A DNA stretch of 64,000 nt from Rahnella sikkimica. GTDB taxonomy: Bacteria > Pseudomonadota > Gammaproteobacteria > Enterobacterales > Enterobacteriaceae. The translations under genes were made by a program, and so were the position numbers. The notes below the pieces were generated by a model. It saw nothing but the letters and a program-made list of their open reading frames with translations, searched no databases and was not told the origin of the DNA. Of the stretch, positions 10,866-20,847 are shown one piece after another (the first letter of the stretch is position 1; every line of letters starts with the position of its first letter). The DNA is taken from positions 2,728,001-2,792,000 of the forward strand of contig NZ_CP019062.1 of NCBI RefSeq assembly GCF_002951615.1, read 5' to 3'.

Positions 10866-11001
10866 AGGTAAATCCTCTTTCTATACTGACAACATGGCCA
10901 GCCACTATCGCAGTAACAACAGGTGAGAACAACCCGCAAGGCTGGCTTTCAGACAGGATAAAACCCTGCGAGCCACAGCCATGGGACTGTTTTCCACTCA
11001 T
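10858..11001 (-). CDS. YqgB-like small protein or leader overlapping speA
   Basis: A 47-codon ORF runs from ATG at 11001 to a TGA at 10858-10860 that overlaps codons 2 and 3 of speA, so translation of the two could be coupled. Its second half ([16 protein letters not shown] and following) resembles the C-terminal half of E. coli YqgB, a 43-residue protein encoded just upstream of speA; the shared pattern is Pro-Cys, Gly-Leu, then Ala-Ile-Val. The first half does not match what I recall of YqgB. No strong ribosome-binding site is evident before the ATG, and a GTG 18 nt upstream is an alternative start. Position and resemblance together make it worth annotating. Confidence 0.5.
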   Translation of the reverse strand: MSGKQSHGCGSQGFILSESQPCGLFSPVVTAIVAGHVVSIERGFTYV

Positions 11002-11550
11002 ATCATTGTAAAACACGTTTTTAGACTCCGTGTAACGAGTCGGAAGAAATCAGGGAGAAATGTCCCGAGGTTGCAGGCTACTTCAGTTATATGTCGGAAA
11101 TGCGATCCCGGTTTTACTGAGTAGCGTACAGATGTCGGCGACTGACCTGTCTGTACTCAGGCTGTCTGTAACATCGCAAAGAGGGCAGACGTTTCTCTGA
11201 AAGAAAATCCGCTGAAAGAAGTGCTGCAAAGCGCATTGAAGGCTGCAGGGGATGCTGTTGAAATGTTACAACCGGTAAAAAGTGGGTCATTAACCTAACC
11301 ACCTCCACACGTGCCACGCATCACCCGCGGGCATTCGAGCTGAGAAAACAGTAATCACTGGAATACGCTGGATTCTACGGTCTCTAGAAATGTGTACAGC
11401 GCGCGCCGTTTATACCGGCAACCTGCTGAAATTGCAAAATGAAAATGACGTCCGGATTGTTTCTATGCGTGAATATCACTGCAAACCCGCACAATAACGC
11501 CATGTTCGTCACAAAAATGACTGGCTTTCAGCACAGATGCTATCCTAAAA
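11002..11550. other. speA-metK intergenic stretch without a supported gene
   Basis: This stretch lies between two divergent genes and would contain the speA promoter. Two plus-strand open stretches have protein-like composition but no start codon: one ends at 11298 (it includes SLKENPLKEVLQSALKAAG), the other at about 11495 (it includes VYTGNLLKLQNENDVRIVSM). They could be remnants of a decayed gene; I do not recognise the family. Confidence 0.35.
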
Positions 11551-11551
11551 T

Positions 11552-11575
11552 AGCCGTCCAGATGTTAATCCGTCC
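11552..11575 (+). promoter_or_regulatory. Possible MetJ box array upstream of metK
   Basis: Three consecutive octamers, AGCCGTCC, AGATGTTA and ATCCGTCC, match the met box AGACGTCT at 6, 5 and 5 of 8 positions. MetJ binds tandem octamers of this kind and represses metK in E. coli when S-adenosylmethionine is plentiful. The match is imperfect, so this is a candidate only. Confidence 0.45.
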
Positions 11576-11735
11576 GTAGCAATTTTAGGGATTAATGCGC
11601 AAACTGCTTTAAGGCTTTGCCTAATGGGGACATGCAGGACGCATTGTGACAATGACGAGCAATGCTCATCATCTGCCCGTCTCCCCGGTGCTATGCAGTG
11701 ATATCTCACCCGTCGTATGTAAGGTAAAGAACATA

Positions 11736-12890
11736 ATGGCTAAACACCTCTTCACGTCCGAATCTGTTTCAGAAGGACATCCTGATAAAATTGCCGACCA
11801 GATTTCTGACGCAGTGCTGGACGCAATTTTAGAGCAAGACCCGAAAGCACGTGTCGCATGTGAAACTTATGTCAAAACCGGCATGGTCCTGGTTGGCGGT
11901 GAAATTACCACCAGCGCATGGGTCGACGTTGAAGAAATCACGCGTCAGACCGTTCGCGAAATTGGCTATATCCATTCTGACATGGGTTTCGATGCCAACT
12001 CTTGTGCCGTTCTGAGCGCTATTGGTAAGCAATCTCCGGACATCAATCAGGGCGTTGACCGTACTGACCCGCTGGAACAAGGCGCGGGCGACCAGGGCCT
12101 GATGTTTGGTTATGCCACCAACGAAACCAGCGTTCTGATGCCAGCGCCGATCACTTACGCACACCGTCTGGTGCAGCGTCAGGCTGAAGTGCGCAAATCA
12201 GGCACCCTGCCGTGGTTGCGCCCTGATGCAAAAAGCCAGGTCACTTTCCAGTATGACGAAGGCAAAATCGTCGGCATCGATGCGGTGGTGCTGTCCACTC
12301 AGCACTCAGAAGACATTGCGCTGAAAGATCTGCAGGAAGCGGTGATGGAAGAAATCATCAAACCTGTACTGCCAGCAGAATGGCTGAACGCCGGCACCAA
12401 ATACCACATCAACCCGACAGGCCGTTTCGTTATCGGCGGCCCTATGGGCGACTGCGGTCTGACCGGACGTAAAATCATCGTTGATACCTACGGCGGCATG
12501 GCCCGTCACGGCGGCGGTGCGTTCTCCGGTAAAGATCCGTCTAAAGTTGACCGTTCTGCAGCTTACGCTGCACGTTATGTTGCGAAAAACATTGTGGCTG
12601 CCGGTCTGGCTGATCGTTGTGAAATTCAGGTGTCTTACGCGATCGGCGTGGCTGAACCGACTTCCATCATGGTGGAAACCTTCGGTACCGGTAAAGTTTC
12701 TAACGAACAACTGACCCTGCTGGTTCGCGAGTTCTTCGACCTGCGTCCATACGGTCTGATTCAGATGATGGATCTGCTGCACCCGATCTACAAAGAAACT
12801 GCGGCATACGGTCACTTTGGTCGTGAACATTTCCCTTGGGAAAAAACCGACAAAGCGGCTCAGCTGCGCGAGGCAGCGGGTCTGAAATAA
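11736..12890 (+). CDS. metK: S-adenosylmethionine synthetase
   Basis: Makes S-adenosylmethionine from methionine and ATP in the cytoplasm. The chosen start is ATG at 11736 ([18 protein letters not shown]), giving 384 residues as in E. coli; the frame is open further upstream to 11646 but that part has no family counterpart. AAGGTAAAGA precedes the start. Motifs visible are [14 protein letters not shown] (ATP and Mg site), [12 protein letters not shown] near residue 117 and [16 protein letters not shown] near residue 260. It is followed by a terminator, so it is likely monocistronic. Control by MetJ is suggested by octamers about 160-185 nt upstream. Confidence 0.97.
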   Translation: MAKHLFTSESVSEGHPDKIADQISDAVLDAILEQDPKARVACETYVKTGMVLVGGEITTSAWVDVEEITRQTVREIGYIHSDMGFDANSCAVLSAIGKQSPDINQGVDRTDPLEQGAGDQGLMFGYATNETSVLMPAPITYAHRLVQRQAEVRKSGTLPWLRPDAKSQVTFQYDEGKIVGIDAVVLSTQHSEDIALKDLQEAVMEEIIKPVLPAEWLNAGTKYHINPTGRFVIGGPMGDCGLTGRKIIVDTYGGMARHGGGAFSGKDPSKVDRSAAYAARYVAKNIVAAGLADRCEIQVSYAIGVAEPTSIMVETFGTGKVSNEQLTLLVREFFDLRPYGLIQMMDLLHPIYKETAAYGHFGREHFPWEKTDKAAQLREAAGLK

Positions 12891-12914
12891 GTTTTTCAGA
12901 CTATTCTGCACCCC

Positions 12915-12941
12915 AACCCTGCCCTTGCGGCGGGGTTTTTT
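12915..12941 (+). terminator. Terminator of metK
   Basis: Nine-bp stem with one G-U pair, AACCCTGCC / GGCGGGGTT, loop of five, followed by T6. It starts 25 nt after the metK stop. Confidence 0.8.
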
Positions 12942-13005
12942 ATTGCCTGTTTCCAGAGGACCAGCAGGGAATGGATAGGGATGGAGTCTGATTTTAGATT
13001 TTCAA

Positions 13006-13019
13006 TGAAAGCGGTTACA
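13006..13019. promoter_or_regulatory. GalR/GalS-type operator, distal
   Basis: TGAAAGCGGTTACA fits the GalR/GalS core TGNAANCGNTTNCA at every fixed position. It lies about 300 nt before galP and 184 nt from a second match, a spacing that would allow looping. Confidence 0.6.
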
Positions 13020-13189
13020 GATAATAACTTGTTATAAATTAATAGATTATTTTAATGATTAAAAATGTGTCACACAATTTTGATTGATATAAATCAATTT
13101 ATGGGCTATTACTCTGCATAAAAGTCCCTTCCCTGCTGCCTATCTCTTTGAAACCCTTACCGAACAACATTCCCGAAAACACCTATTAG

Positions 13190-13203
13190 TGTAAACGATT
13201 ACA
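13190..13203. promoter_or_regulatory. GalR/GalS-type operator, proximal
   Basis: TGTAAACGATTACA, within GTGTAAACGATTACAA, fits the GalR/GalS core exactly and is close to the E. coli gal external operator. It lies about 100 nt before the galP start. Between the two operators is an AT-rich promoter-like stretch. Confidence 0.7.
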
Positions 13204-13304
13204 ACACTGTGACCGGGCTCACGTTAAGCGGTGCGCAGGGTAAATAACATAACAGCCTAAGCATTATTACAAACTCAAAACGATTGCATTATTTTGGAGA
13301 CCGG

Positions 13305-14699
13305 ATGAACAACTCAACTTCAACCAAAGGAAAACGCTCGAACAAAAGCGTGACTTTCTTTGTGTGTTTTCTCGCTGCACTGGCCGGACTGTTGTTCGGT
13401 TTAGATATCGGCGTCATCGCTGGTGCCCTTCCGTTTATCAGCCATGATTTTCAAATTAGCAGCCACCAGCAGGAATGGGTGGTCAGTTCCATGATGTTTG
13501 GTGCCGCCGTCGGTGCTCTCGGCAGTGGCTGGATGAACTTCCGCATTGGCCGTAAATACAGCCTGATGATTGGCGCGGTCCTTTTCGTTGCCGGTTCACT
13601 GTGCTCGGCTTTCGCGCCCAACACAGAAATTCTGATTCTTGCCCGCGTCCTGCTGGGCCTGGCGGTCGGCGTGGCGTCTTACACTGCGCCAATCTACCTG
13701 TCAGAAATTGCACCGGAAAAAATTCGCGGCAGCATGATTTCCATGTACCAACTGATGATCACCATCGGTATTCTGGCGGCGTATCTGTCTGATACCGCGT
13801 TCAGCTACACGGGCGCATGGCGCTGGATGCTGGGTGTTATCACCATCCCAGCTCTGTTGCTGCTGATTGGCGTGTTCTTCCTGCCGGACAGCCCGCGCTG
13901 GCTGGCCGCACGCGGTGACGATGGCAAAGCCCGTCGTGTTCTGGAGAAATTGCGTGATTCCAGCGAACAGGCGAAACGTGAGCTGGATGAAATTCGTGAA
14001 AGCCTGAAAGTAAAACAAAGCGGCTGGGGTCTGTTCACCAATAACAAAAACTTCCGTCGTGCGGTTTACCTCGGCATCCTGTTGCAGGTCATGCAACAGT
14101 TCACCGGTATGAACGTCATCATGTATTACGCACCGAAAATTTTCGGAATCGCCGGTTTCGCCAGCACCTCTCAGCAGATGTGGGGCACGGTGATTGTCGG
14201 TCTGGTGAACGTTCTGGCGACCTTCATCGCCATCGGTCTGGTTGACCGCTGGGGCCGTAAACCTACGCTGAAACTGGGCTTCCTGGTCATGGCCGTCGGT
14301 ATGGGCGTGCTGGGTACGATGCTGCACATTGGTGTGGAATCAGACGCCGCGAAATACTTCTCTATCGCGATGCTGCTGATGTTCATCGTAGGGTTTGCGA
14401 TGAGTGCCGGTCCGCTGATTTGGGTTCTGTGTTCTGAAATCCAGCCGCTGAAAGGCCGCGATTTCGGTATCACCGTGTCCACCACGACCAACTGGATTGC
14501 CAACATGATCGTGGGCGCCACCTTCCTGACCATGCTCGACAGCCTCGGCAACGCCAACACCTTCCTGGTGTACGCCGCGCTGAACGTCGTGTTCATCTTC
14601 ATCACCATTGCGCTGATCCCTGAGACCAAAAACGTCTCTCTGGAACACATCGAACGCAACCTGATGAAAGGTGAAGCACTGCGCGACATCGGTAAGTAA
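13305..14699 (+). CDS. galP: Galactose:proton symporter
   Basis: Major facilitator superfamily sugar porter of the inner membrane that brings in galactose with a proton. The start is ATG at 13305 ([14 protein letters not shown]) behind TTGGAGA; the earlier in-frame ATG at 13284 has no such support. The 464 residues show the sugar-porter signatures GRK near TM2-3, [22 protein letters not shown], the PDSPRWLA loop, [20 protein letters not shown] and the C-terminal PETKN. Similarity to E. coli GalP is high throughout and the metK-galP-sprT order is the same. Two GalR/GalS operators upstream support galactose control. Confidence 0.95.
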   Translation: MNNSTSTKGKRSNKSVTFFVCFLAALAGLLFGLDIGVIAGALPFISHDFQISSHQQEWVVSSMMFGAAVGALGSGWMNFRIGRKYSLMIGAVLFVAGSLCSAFAPNTEILILARVLLGLAVGVASYTAPIYLSEIAPEKIRGSMISMYQLMITIGILAAYLSDTAFSYTGAWRWMLGVITIPALLLLIGVFFLPDSPRWLAARGDDGKARRVLEKLRDSSEQAKRELDEIRESLKVKQSGWGLFTNNKNFRRAVYLGILLQVMQQFTGMNVIMYYAPKIFGIAGFASTSQQMWGTVIVGLVNVLATFIAIGLVDRWGRKPTLKLGFLVMAVGMGVLGTMLHIGVESDAAKYFSIAMLLMFIVGFAMSAGPLIWVLCSEIQPLKGRDFGITVSTTTNWIANMIVGATFLTMLDSLGNANTFLVYAALNVVFIFITIALIPETKNVSLEHIERNLMKGEALRDIGK

Positions 14700-14706
14700 G
14701 CCCGCC

Positions 14707-14732
14707 ATTCCTCCCCTGCAAAGGGGAGGAAT
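14707..14732 (+). terminator. Hairpin between galP and sprT
   Basis: Perfect 10-bp inverted repeat ATTCCTCCCC / GGGGAGGAAT with loop TGCAAA, directly after galP. No T run follows, so it may be a weak terminator or an RNA-stabilising hairpin. Confidence 0.5.
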
Positions 14733-14774
14733 TCAATATTGCATCTCGCTTCCCGCAGATTTATCCTTCGCCAG

Positions 14775-15296
14775 ATGAAAACCTCACGTCTCCCCATCGC
14801 CCTGCAACAAGCCGTCATGCGCTGCTTGCGGGAAAAACTCCAGATGGCAAATCAGTTTTTTGGCACCGATTACACGGAGCCGGAAATCACCTATCAGCAA
14901 CGCGGCACCAGCGCGGGCAGCGCATACCTCCAGCACTGGCAAATCCGTCTAAATCCTGTCTTGCTGATGGAAAACCAGCAGCCTTTTATAGATGAAGTGG
15001 TTCCGCACGAGCTGGCACATTTACTGGTATACCGGCGTTTCGGGCGTGCACCGGCTCCGCACGGAAAAGAATGGCGCTGGATGATGGAACATGTGCTGGG
15101 CGTTTCGGCCAGCCGGACGCACAAGTTCGAAGTCGCCTCAGTGCAAAGTAAAACGTATCCGTATCTGTGCGCCTGCCGTGACCACCAGCTGACAGTTCGC
15201 CGCCACAATAAAGTGATGCGCAAAGAGTCGGAATACCGCTGCCGTCATTGCGGCGAGCTGTTACGCTTTAACGCTAAAGGCTCCCCTAACTGCTGA
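14775..15296 (+). CDS. sprT: SprT family zinc metalloprotease-like protein
   Basis: SprT-like domain protein of 173 residues. The start ATG at 14775 ([12 protein letters not shown]) matches the E. coli SprT start; the longer frame from 14739 is not supported. The zinc-protease motif is in [10 protein letters not shown] near residue 80. A C-terminal zinc ribbon is formed by CACRDHQ and YRCRHCGE, with four Cys. In eukaryotes SPRTN degrades DNA-protein crosslinks; the bacterial role is not established. It sits between galP and endA as in E. coli. Confidence 0.92.
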   Translation: MKTSRLPIALQQAVMRCLREKLQMANQFFGTDYTEPEITYQQRGTSAGSAYLQHWQIRLNPVLLMENQQPFIDEVVPHELAHLLVYRRFGRAPAPHGKEWRWMMEHVLGVSASRTHKFEVASVQSKTYPYLCACRDHQLTVRRHNKVMRKESEYRCRHCGELLRFNAKGSPNC

Positions 15297-15389
15297 TTTT
15301 TCAATCACTAAATAGCCATATTGTCTGATTGTCACACCGCTTCGCATCCGTTACCCTTGCGACCTTTTACACTCGGGCTATTCGGAAAC

Positions 15390-16103
15390 ATGTTTCGTAA
15401 AACACTTTTATCCTTTCTGTTTATCGGTGCTCTGGCACCGCTGAGCGCTTTCAGCCAGTCTGGCAACGCCATCAATAATTTCACCCAGGCCAAAGCGGCG
15501 GCGGTCAAAATCAATCAGGGTGCTCCGACGTTCTACTGCGGCTGCGACATCAACTGGCAGGGAAAAAAAGGCACGCCTGATCTGAAATCCTGCGGCTATG
15601 AAGTCCGCAAAAGCGAGCAACGCGCCAACCGGATTGAATGGGAACACGTCGTACCTGCGTGGCAGTTCGGCCACCAGATGCAATGCTGGCAGGACGGCGG
15701 ACGTAAAAACTGTGCCAAAAGCGCCGACTACCGTCAGATTGAAACGGATCTGCACAACCTTGAACCGGCCATCGGCGAAGTGAACGGCGACCGCAATAAC
15801 TTCATGTACAGCCAGTGGAACGGTGGTGAAGGCCAGTACGGCAAATGTGAGATGAAAATCGACTTCAAAGCCAAAGCCGCCGAGCCGCCAGCCCGTGCGC
15901 GCGGCGCCATCGCCCGCACCTATTTCTACATGCGCGACCAGTACAAACTGAATCTGTCACGCCAGCAAACTCAGCTGTTTACCGCCTGGGATCGCCAGTA
16001 TCCGGTCACCGCCTGGGAATGCGAACGCGACAACCGCATTGCGAATGTGCAGGGAAATCATAATCCGTACGTTCAGCAGGCTTGCGCGCAAAGAAAAAGC
16101 TAA
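15390..16103 (+). CDS. endA: DNA-specific endonuclease I
   Basis: Periplasmic nuclease that cuts double-stranded DNA. Start ATG at 15390 ([11 protein letters not shown]) gives 237 residues with a clear Sec signal peptide cleaved near LSAFSQ; the upstream in-frame extension to 15321 would bury the signal. The beta-beta-alpha metal motif is seen in [14 protein letters not shown] near residue 85 and [18 protein letters not shown] near residue 125. Cys residues suit disulfides in the periplasm. Position between sprT and rsmE follows E. coli. Confidence 0.94.
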   Translation: MFRKTLLSFLFIGALAPLSAFSQSGNAINNFTQAKAAAVKINQGAPTFYCGCDINWQGKKGTPDLKSCGYEVRKSEQRANRIEWEHVVPAWQFGHQMQCWQDGGRKNCAKSADYRQIETDLHNLEPAIGEVNGDRNNFMYSQWNGGEGQYGKCEMKIDFKAKAAEPPARARGAIARTYFYMRDQYKLNLSRQQTQLFTAWDRQYPVTAWECERDNRIANVQGNHNPYVQQACAQRKS

Positions 16104-16203
16104 CTTAGTATTAAACTCATCATCAGAGCACATTAGTTCGCGACAATGCGGACTAATGTCGCCAAAATAACCTCTCTCAAGACTTTAAGGACAGCAGCCT
16201 CAC

Positions 16204-16935
16204 ATGCGCATACCTCGCATTTATCACCCTGAACCGTTAACCGCGCACAGCGAAATTGCGCTCAGTGAAGATGCCGCGAATCACGTCGGGCGCGTTCTGC
16301 GCATGCAGCCTGGTCAGGTCATTCAGCTTTTTGACGGCAGTAATCAGGTCTTCGACGCCAGCATTACGCAGGTGGATAAGAAGAACGTGCGCGTCAGCCT
16401 GAGCGAAGGCGTGCTGTCAGACAATGAATCGCCGTTGAATCTGCATCTCGGCCAGGTGATTTCACGCGGCGAGAAGATGGAATTCACTATTCAGAAATCC
16501 ATCGAGCTGGGCGTGAACACCATTACGCCGCTGTTTTCCGAGCGCTGTGGCGTGAAGCTGGACGGCGAGCGTCTGGAAAAGAAATTGCAGCAGTGGCAGA
16601 AAATCGCCATTGCCGCCTGCGAGCAGTGTGGCCGAAACCGCATCCCGGAAATTCGTCCGGTCATGCAGCTTGAAGCCTGGTGCGCCGAGCAGGACGACAG
16701 CCTGAAGCTGAACCTGCATCCGCGCGCCAGCCACAGCATCAATACCCTGCCGCTGCCGGTGAATCATGTTCGCCTGCTGATCGGCCCGGAAGGCGGTTTA
16801 TCCGCCGACGAAATTGCAATGACCTCCGGCTACGGATTTACTGATATCCTGCTGGGGCCCCGTGTTCTGCGTACAGAAACTACAGCACTCACCGCGATAA
16901 CGGCCTTACAGGTCCGTTTCGGCGATCTGGGTTAA
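16204..16935 (+). CDS. rsmE: 16S rRNA (uracil1498-N3)-methyltransferase
   Basis: SPOUT-class methyltransferase that modifies U1498 of 16S rRNA, 243 residues. The N-terminal PUA-like part begins MRIPRIYH and contains [11 protein letters not shown]. The SAM-binding trefoil knot is visible as [14 protein letters not shown] and [16 protein letters not shown] at the C-terminus. gshB follows after 11 nt, so the two are probably cotranscribed. Upstream, an imperfect 12-bp inverted repeat at 16130-16159 forms a hairpin without a T run. Confidence 0.95.
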   Translation: MRIPRIYHPEPLTAHSEIALSEDAANHVGRVLRMQPGQVIQLFDGSNQVFDASITQVDKKNVRVSLSEGVLSDNESPLNLHLGQVISRGEKMEFTIQKSIELGVNTITPLFSERCGVKLDGERLEKKLQQWQKIAIAACEQCGRNRIPEIRPVMQLEAWCAEQDDSLKLNLHPRASHSINTLPLPVNHVRLLIGPEGGLSADEIAMTSGYGFTDILLGPRVLRTETTALTAITALQVRFGDLG

Positions 16936-16946
16936 GAGGAGACCAA

Positions 16947-17897
16947 ATGATCAAGCTTGGCATCGTGATGGACCCGATTTCTTCCATCAACATCAAAAAA
17001 GACACCAGTTTCGCCATGTTGCTCGAAGCGCAGAGTCGTGGCTACGAGCTGCATTACATGGAAATGAATTCCCTGTATCTGCGCGGCGGTGAAGGCCGTG
17101 CGACCACCAAAAAGCTCAGCGTAAAGCAAGATTACGACGGCTGGTATGAATTCGGCACCGAGCAGGATATCGCGCTACAGGAACTTGACGTCATCCTGAT
17201 GCGTAAAGATCCGCCGTTCGATACCGAATTTATTTATGCCACTTACATCCTTGAACGCGCCGAAGAAAAAGGCACGCTGATCGTCAATAAACCGCAAAGC
17301 CTGCGCGACTGTAACGAAAAGCTGTTCACCGCCTGGTTCCCGGAACTGACGCCGGACACGCTGGTGACACGTAACTCGGCGCAGCTGAAAGCGTTCCATA
17401 AAGAATATACAGACGTGATCCTCAAGCCGCTCGACGGCATGGGCGGCGCGTCCATTTTCCGTCTGAAACCGGAAGACGCGAACGTTTCCGTTGTCATCGA
17501 AACGCTGACCGAGCACGGCAGCCGTTTCTGCATGGCGCAGAACTATCTGCCTGCCATTAAAGACGGTGATAAGCGCGTTCTGGTTGTTGACGGCGAGCCG
17601 GTGCCTTACTGCCTGGCGCGTATTCCTGCACAAGGCGAAACCCGTGGCAATCTGGCCGCCGGTGGTCGCGGTGAAGCACGCCCGCTGAGTGAAAGCGACT
17701 GGGCGATTGCCCGCACCGTTGCGCCGATCCTCAAGCAAAAAGGCCTGATCTTTGTCGGTCTGGACATCATTGGCGATCGCCTGACCGAAATTAACGTGAC
17801 CAGCCCGACCTGTGCGCGTGAAATCGAAGCGGCATTCCCGATTTCCATCACCGGTATGCTGATGGACGCTATCGAAAAGCGCCTGGCTGCACGCTGA
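16947..17897 (+). CDS. gshB: Glutathione synthetase
   Basis: ATP-grasp enzyme joining gamma-glutamylcysteine and glycine, the last step of glutathione synthesis. It has 316 residues, as in E. coli. Visible motifs are the N-terminal MDPISSINIKKD, the MRKDPPFDTEF loop, DVILKPLDGMGGASIFR (ATP-grasp, near residue 155-170), and the metal-binding end GLDIIGDRLTEINVTSP. A GGAG sits just before the ATG. It follows rsmE closely and ends at a terminator. Confidence 0.97.
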   Translation: MIKLGIVMDPISSINIKKDTSFAMLLEAQSRGYELHYMEMNSLYLRGGEGRATTKKLSVKQDYDGWYEFGTEQDIALQELDVILMRKDPPFDTEFIYATYILERAEEKGTLIVNKPQSLRDCNEKLFTAWFPELTPDTLVTRNSAQLKAFHKEYTDVILKPLDGMGGASIFRLKPEDANVSVVIETLTEHGSRFCMAQNYLPAIKDGDKRVLVVDGEPVPYCLARIPAQGETRGNLAAGGRGEARPLSESDWAIARTVAPILKQKGLIFVGLDIIGDRLTEINVTSPTCAREIEAAFPISITGMLMDAIEKRLAAR

Positions 17898-17918
17898 TCA
17901 CGCAATACCGTCATCAAC

Positions 17919-17951
17919 GGGTTATCCGCACTGCCGGGTAGCCCGCTTTTT
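17919..17951 (+). terminator. Terminator of rsmE-gshB
   Basis: Stem GGGTTATCCG / CGGGTAGCCC (with G-U pairs) and T6 at 17946-17951. It is enclosed in an outer inverted repeat, CGTCATCAA / TTGATGACG. Confidence 0.75.
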
Positions 17952-18022
17952 TGATGACGTTGCCGTAATAAACTGGCTTGTCTGATTTTGTTTCTATTTT
18001 GAGGTTAAACATCCTACATACC

Positions 18023-18586
18023 ATGAATCTACAACATCACTTTCTTATTGCGATGCCCGGACTGGACGAACCCCAGTTCAAACGTTCGGTCGTGTATATC
18101 TGCGAACATAATGAAGACGGCGCAATGGGTCTGGTGATTAATAAACTGGTCGAAGATTTCACCGTCGAAAATGTGCTCGATAAACTCGATATCAGCCCTG
18201 AGCCACGCGATCCGGCGATCCGCCTCGACCGTCCGGTCTTTTCCGGCGGCCCTCTGGCAGACGATCGCGGTTTTATTTTGCATACGCCGCGTGAAGGTTT
18301 TGGTTCCAGTATCCGGATTTCAGACTGCACGATGATCACGACGTCCAAAGACGTTCTCGAAACGTTAGGCACACCTGACCAGCCGAAAAACGTGCTGGTG
18401 GCGCTCGGGTATGCAGCCTGGGAACAGGGGCAGCTGGAAAGAGAGCTGCTGGAAAATTCATGGCTGACCATTGAAGCGAGCAGCGACATTCTGTTCAACA
18501 CGCCGATTGCAGACCGCTGGCGTGAAGCCGCGAAAATGATCGGCGTGGATGTCAGCCAGCTCGCCACGCACGCAGGGCACGCATAA
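18023..18586 (+). CDS. yqgE: YqgE/AlgH family protein (DUF179)
   Basis: Cytoplasmic protein of the UPF0301/AlgH family, 187 residues from ATG at 18023 ([19 protein letters not shown]). The earlier frame start at 17978 is unsupported. Family landmarks are the N-terminal [35 protein letters not shown] and the later [19 protein letters not shown]. In Pseudomonas AlgH affects alginate, but the biochemical role is unknown. The stop TAA overlaps the ruvX ATG by one base, which points to translational coupling. Confidence 0.93.
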   Translation: MNLQHHFLIAMPGLDEPQFKRSVVYICEHNEDGAMGLVINKLVEDFTVENVLDKLDISPEPRDPAIRLDRPVFSGGPLADDRGFILHTPREGFGSSIRISDCTMITTSKDVLETLGTPDQPKNVLVALGYAAWEQGQLERELLENSWLTIEASSDILFNTPIADRWREAAKMIGVDVSQLATHAGHA

Positions 18587-19014
18587 TGGGTAACCGTACG
18601 GTTTTCGCCTTCGATTTCGGCACCAAAAGTATCGGTCTTGCGATCGGCCAGGAAGTCACCGGCACAGCACGCCCGCTGACGTCGTTTAAAGCGCAGGACG
18701 GCACGCCGGACTGGCAGAAGATCGAAAAGCTGCTGAAAGAATGGCTTCCGGATCTGGTCGTGGTTGGCCTGCCGCTGAATATGGACGGCACAGAACAGCC
18801 GCTGACGGCGCGCGCACGTAAGTTTGCCAACCGTCTGCATGGCCGTTTTGGCATTCAGGTGGAGTTGCATGACGAACGCCTGAGCACCGTAGAAGCCCGC
18901 GCGGATTTGTTTGACCGTGGCGGTTTTCGCGCGCTGGATAAAGGCAGCGTGGACGCAGCTTCGGCGGTCATCATTCTGGAAAGCTGGTTCGAGAAACAAT
19001 GGAGTCAGTCCTGA
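18586..19014 (+). CDS. ruvX: RuvX/YqgF Holliday-junction resolvase-like protein
   Basis: RNase H-fold protein of 142 residues proposed to act in pre-16S rRNA 5' end processing; also described as a putative resolvase. The first catalytic Asp lies in [16 protein letters not shown], and the later acidic positions are in [11 protein letters not shown] and [14 protein letters not shown]. It is coupled to yqgE. Its 3' end overlaps the convergent yggR by 10 nt. Confidence 0.93.
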   Translation: MGNRTVFAFDFGTKSIGLAIGQEVTGTARPLTSFKAQDGTPDWQKIEKLLKEWLPDLVVVGLPLNMDGTEQPLTARARKFANRLHGRFGIQVELHDERLSTVEARADLFDRGGFRALDKGSVDAASAVIILESWFEKQWSQS

Positions 19015-20027
19015 TCCGCAGCCAGTAATCCGGCGCTTTGCCGCTGCTGGCGGCTCTGCGCAAATGTCTGCATTCCGGCCTGTGCGCCGGTTTGCAGCAC
19101 ATCCGCCAGCTGATGCGTTTTTCCTTCGCGGATCAGATTGCACACGCCAGGCGTGGATGTCAGCACTTCAAACAATGCCACCCTTCCGCCCTGCTGTTTC
19201 TCTGTTGCTTTCGTTACCGCCAGCTTTTGGGCAATCACCGCCCGTAAACTCCCTGCCAGCTGCGCCCGCACAAACGCTTTTTCTTCTGCGGGAAAAACAT
19301 CGACCAGCCGGTCAATCGCCTGCGTGGCATTTCGCGTGTGCAAGGTGGCCAGCACCAGATGCCCGGTCTCCGCCGCCGTCAGCGCCAGCCGGATGCTTTC
19401 GGTGTCGCGCAACTCGCCCAGCAGTAACACATCCGGATCCTCACGCAAGGCACCGCGCACGGCCTCAGCGAAAGAGCGCGTATGCTGCCCCAGTTCACGC
19501 TGCTGGATCAGGCAACGCTGGCTGGTATGAATCAGTTCGATAGGATCCTCAAGCGTAATGATATGCCGCGCCGTATGCCGGTTGAGATGATCAATCACCG
19601 CCGCCAGCGTGGTAGATTTCCCGCTGCCGGTCGCGCCGGTAACCAGAATCAGGCCATCCTCCTGCATAATCAGCCGCGGCAAAATATCAGGCGCGAGAAG
19701 CGTGGTCAGATCAGGACAATGCGCCGGAATGGGTCTCAGCGCCGCGGAAAGCCCGTGCCATTGCTGAAAAATGTTGAGCCGCATCCGCACGCCTGCCCCG
19801 AGCGTCAGCGCTTTATCCACCTGTCCGGCCTGATGCAGACAGTCAAGCTGCGCGGTATCCAGCCACTGCTGGCTGAGCGCCAGCATCTGTGACGCCTTCA
19901 CAACCGGCAGATCTTCGCAACGGCATAATTCGCCATCAATGCGTAACATTGGCGGATAGCCGGTACAAAGGTGCAGATCAGAGGCATTTTGCTTTACACT
20001 ACGCCCCACTAATCCATCAATATCCAT
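19005..20027 (-). CDS. yggR: PilT-like twitching ATPase
   Basis: Hexameric secretion-type ATPase of the PilT family, 340 residues, encoded opposite to its neighbours. The Walker A is GATGSGKST near residue 130, the Asp box follows at ITLEDPIEL, and the [30 protein letters not shown] stretch holds Walker B and the His box. E. coli keeps the same gene at this position. Whether it drives pilus retraction here is unknown; no pilus genes lie in the window. Confidence 0.9.
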   Translation of the reverse strand: MDIDGLVGRSVKQNASDLHLCTGYPPMLRIDGELCRCEDLPVVKASQMLALSQQWLDTAQLDCLHQAGQVDKALTLGAGVRMRLNIFQQWHGLSAALRPIPAHCPDLTTLLAPDILPRLIMQEDGLILVTGATGSGKSTTLAAVIDHLNRHTARHIITLEDPIELIHTSQRCLIQQRELGQHTRSFAEAVRGALREDPDVLLLGELRDTESIRLALTAAETGHLVLATLHTRNATQAIDRLVDVFPAEEKAFVRAQLAGSLRAVIAQKLAVTKATEKQQGGRVALFEVLTSTPGVCNLIREGKTHQLADVLQTGAQAGMQTFAQSRQQRQSAGLLAADQD

Positions 20028-20049
20028 GTTGAAATCCTCCCGAGTCCTT

Positions 20050-20769
20050 ATGAGCCTGAGTCAGCAAAACGCTATTGAGCAGAACTTACAGAATGTCCGC
20101 GAGAAAATCGCAGCCGCTGCACAGCTTTGCGGCAGGTCTCCAGAAGAAGTTACTTTGCTTGCAGTCAGCAAAACGAAACCTGCGAGCGCTGTCGAAGAAG
20201 CTATCGCCGCCGGGCAGTTTTCCTTCGGTGAAAACTACGTGCAGGAAGGCGTGGATAAAATTGCCCACTTTGCCGGGCGTCAGCCTGCGCTCACCTGGCA
20301 TTTCATCGGACCACTACAATCGAACAAAAGCCGTCTGGTGGCCGAGAATTTCGACTGGTGCCATACCCTGGATCGTCTGAAAATCGCCCAGCGTCTCAAT
20401 GAACAACGCCCGGCTGATTTAGCGCCATTGCAGGTTTTGATTCAGGTGAATATCAGCGACGAAGCCAGCAAATCTGGTATTGCGCTGGAAGATGTTGCAG
20501 AGCTGGCGGCGCAAGTCATGGCGATGCCTAACCTGAATCTGCGCGGCCTGATGGCTATTCCGGCGGCAGAAACCGATTACGCACGCCAGCTGGACGTTTT
20601 CAGTCAGATGCGCGACGCACTCAAGGCATTGCAGGCTATTTGCCCGCAGGCAGATACGCTTTCAATGGGCATGACCGACGATATGCCGGCAGCCATTGCA
20701 GCAGGCAGCACCATGGTGCGTATCGGAACAGCGATTTTTGGTGCCCGCGATTACAGCGCCAAACCGTAA
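20050..20769 (+). CDS. yggS: YggS family PLP-homeostasis protein
   Basis: PLP-binding protein (PLPBP family) that helps control pyridoxal phosphate levels, 239 residues. The start ATG at 20050 (MSLSQQNAIEQNL) fits the family better than 20026. The PLP Lys is in LLAVSKTKPAS near residue 40, with FGENYVQE and WHFIGPLQSNKSR following; SMGMTDDMPAAIAAGSTMVRIGTAIFG closes the barrel. proC and yggT downstream form the conserved cluster. Confidence 0.94.
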   Translation: MSLSQQNAIEQNLQNVREKIAAAAQLCGRSPEEVTLLAVSKTKPASAVEEAIAAGQFSFGENYVQEGVDKIAHFAGRQPALTWHFIGPLQSNKSRLVAENFDWCHTLDRLKIAQRLNEQRPADLAPLQVLIQVNISDEASKSGIALEDVAELAAQVMAMPNLNLRGLMAIPAAETDYARQLDVFSQMRDALKALQAICPQADTLSMGMTDDMPAAIAAGSTMVRIGTAIFGARDYSAKP

Positions 20770-20847
20770 CCGCTGCGATGCAGTAAACTGTTTTAAATCA
20801 TCAATAAATGACTTACTTATCCCCTGTTTTGACAGCAAGGAGCACCA

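Noticed and set aside
18037..19143. 368-codon minus-strand ORF opposite yqgE and ruvX
   Set aside because: Overlaps two conserved coupled genes; product is low-complexity and unrecognised.
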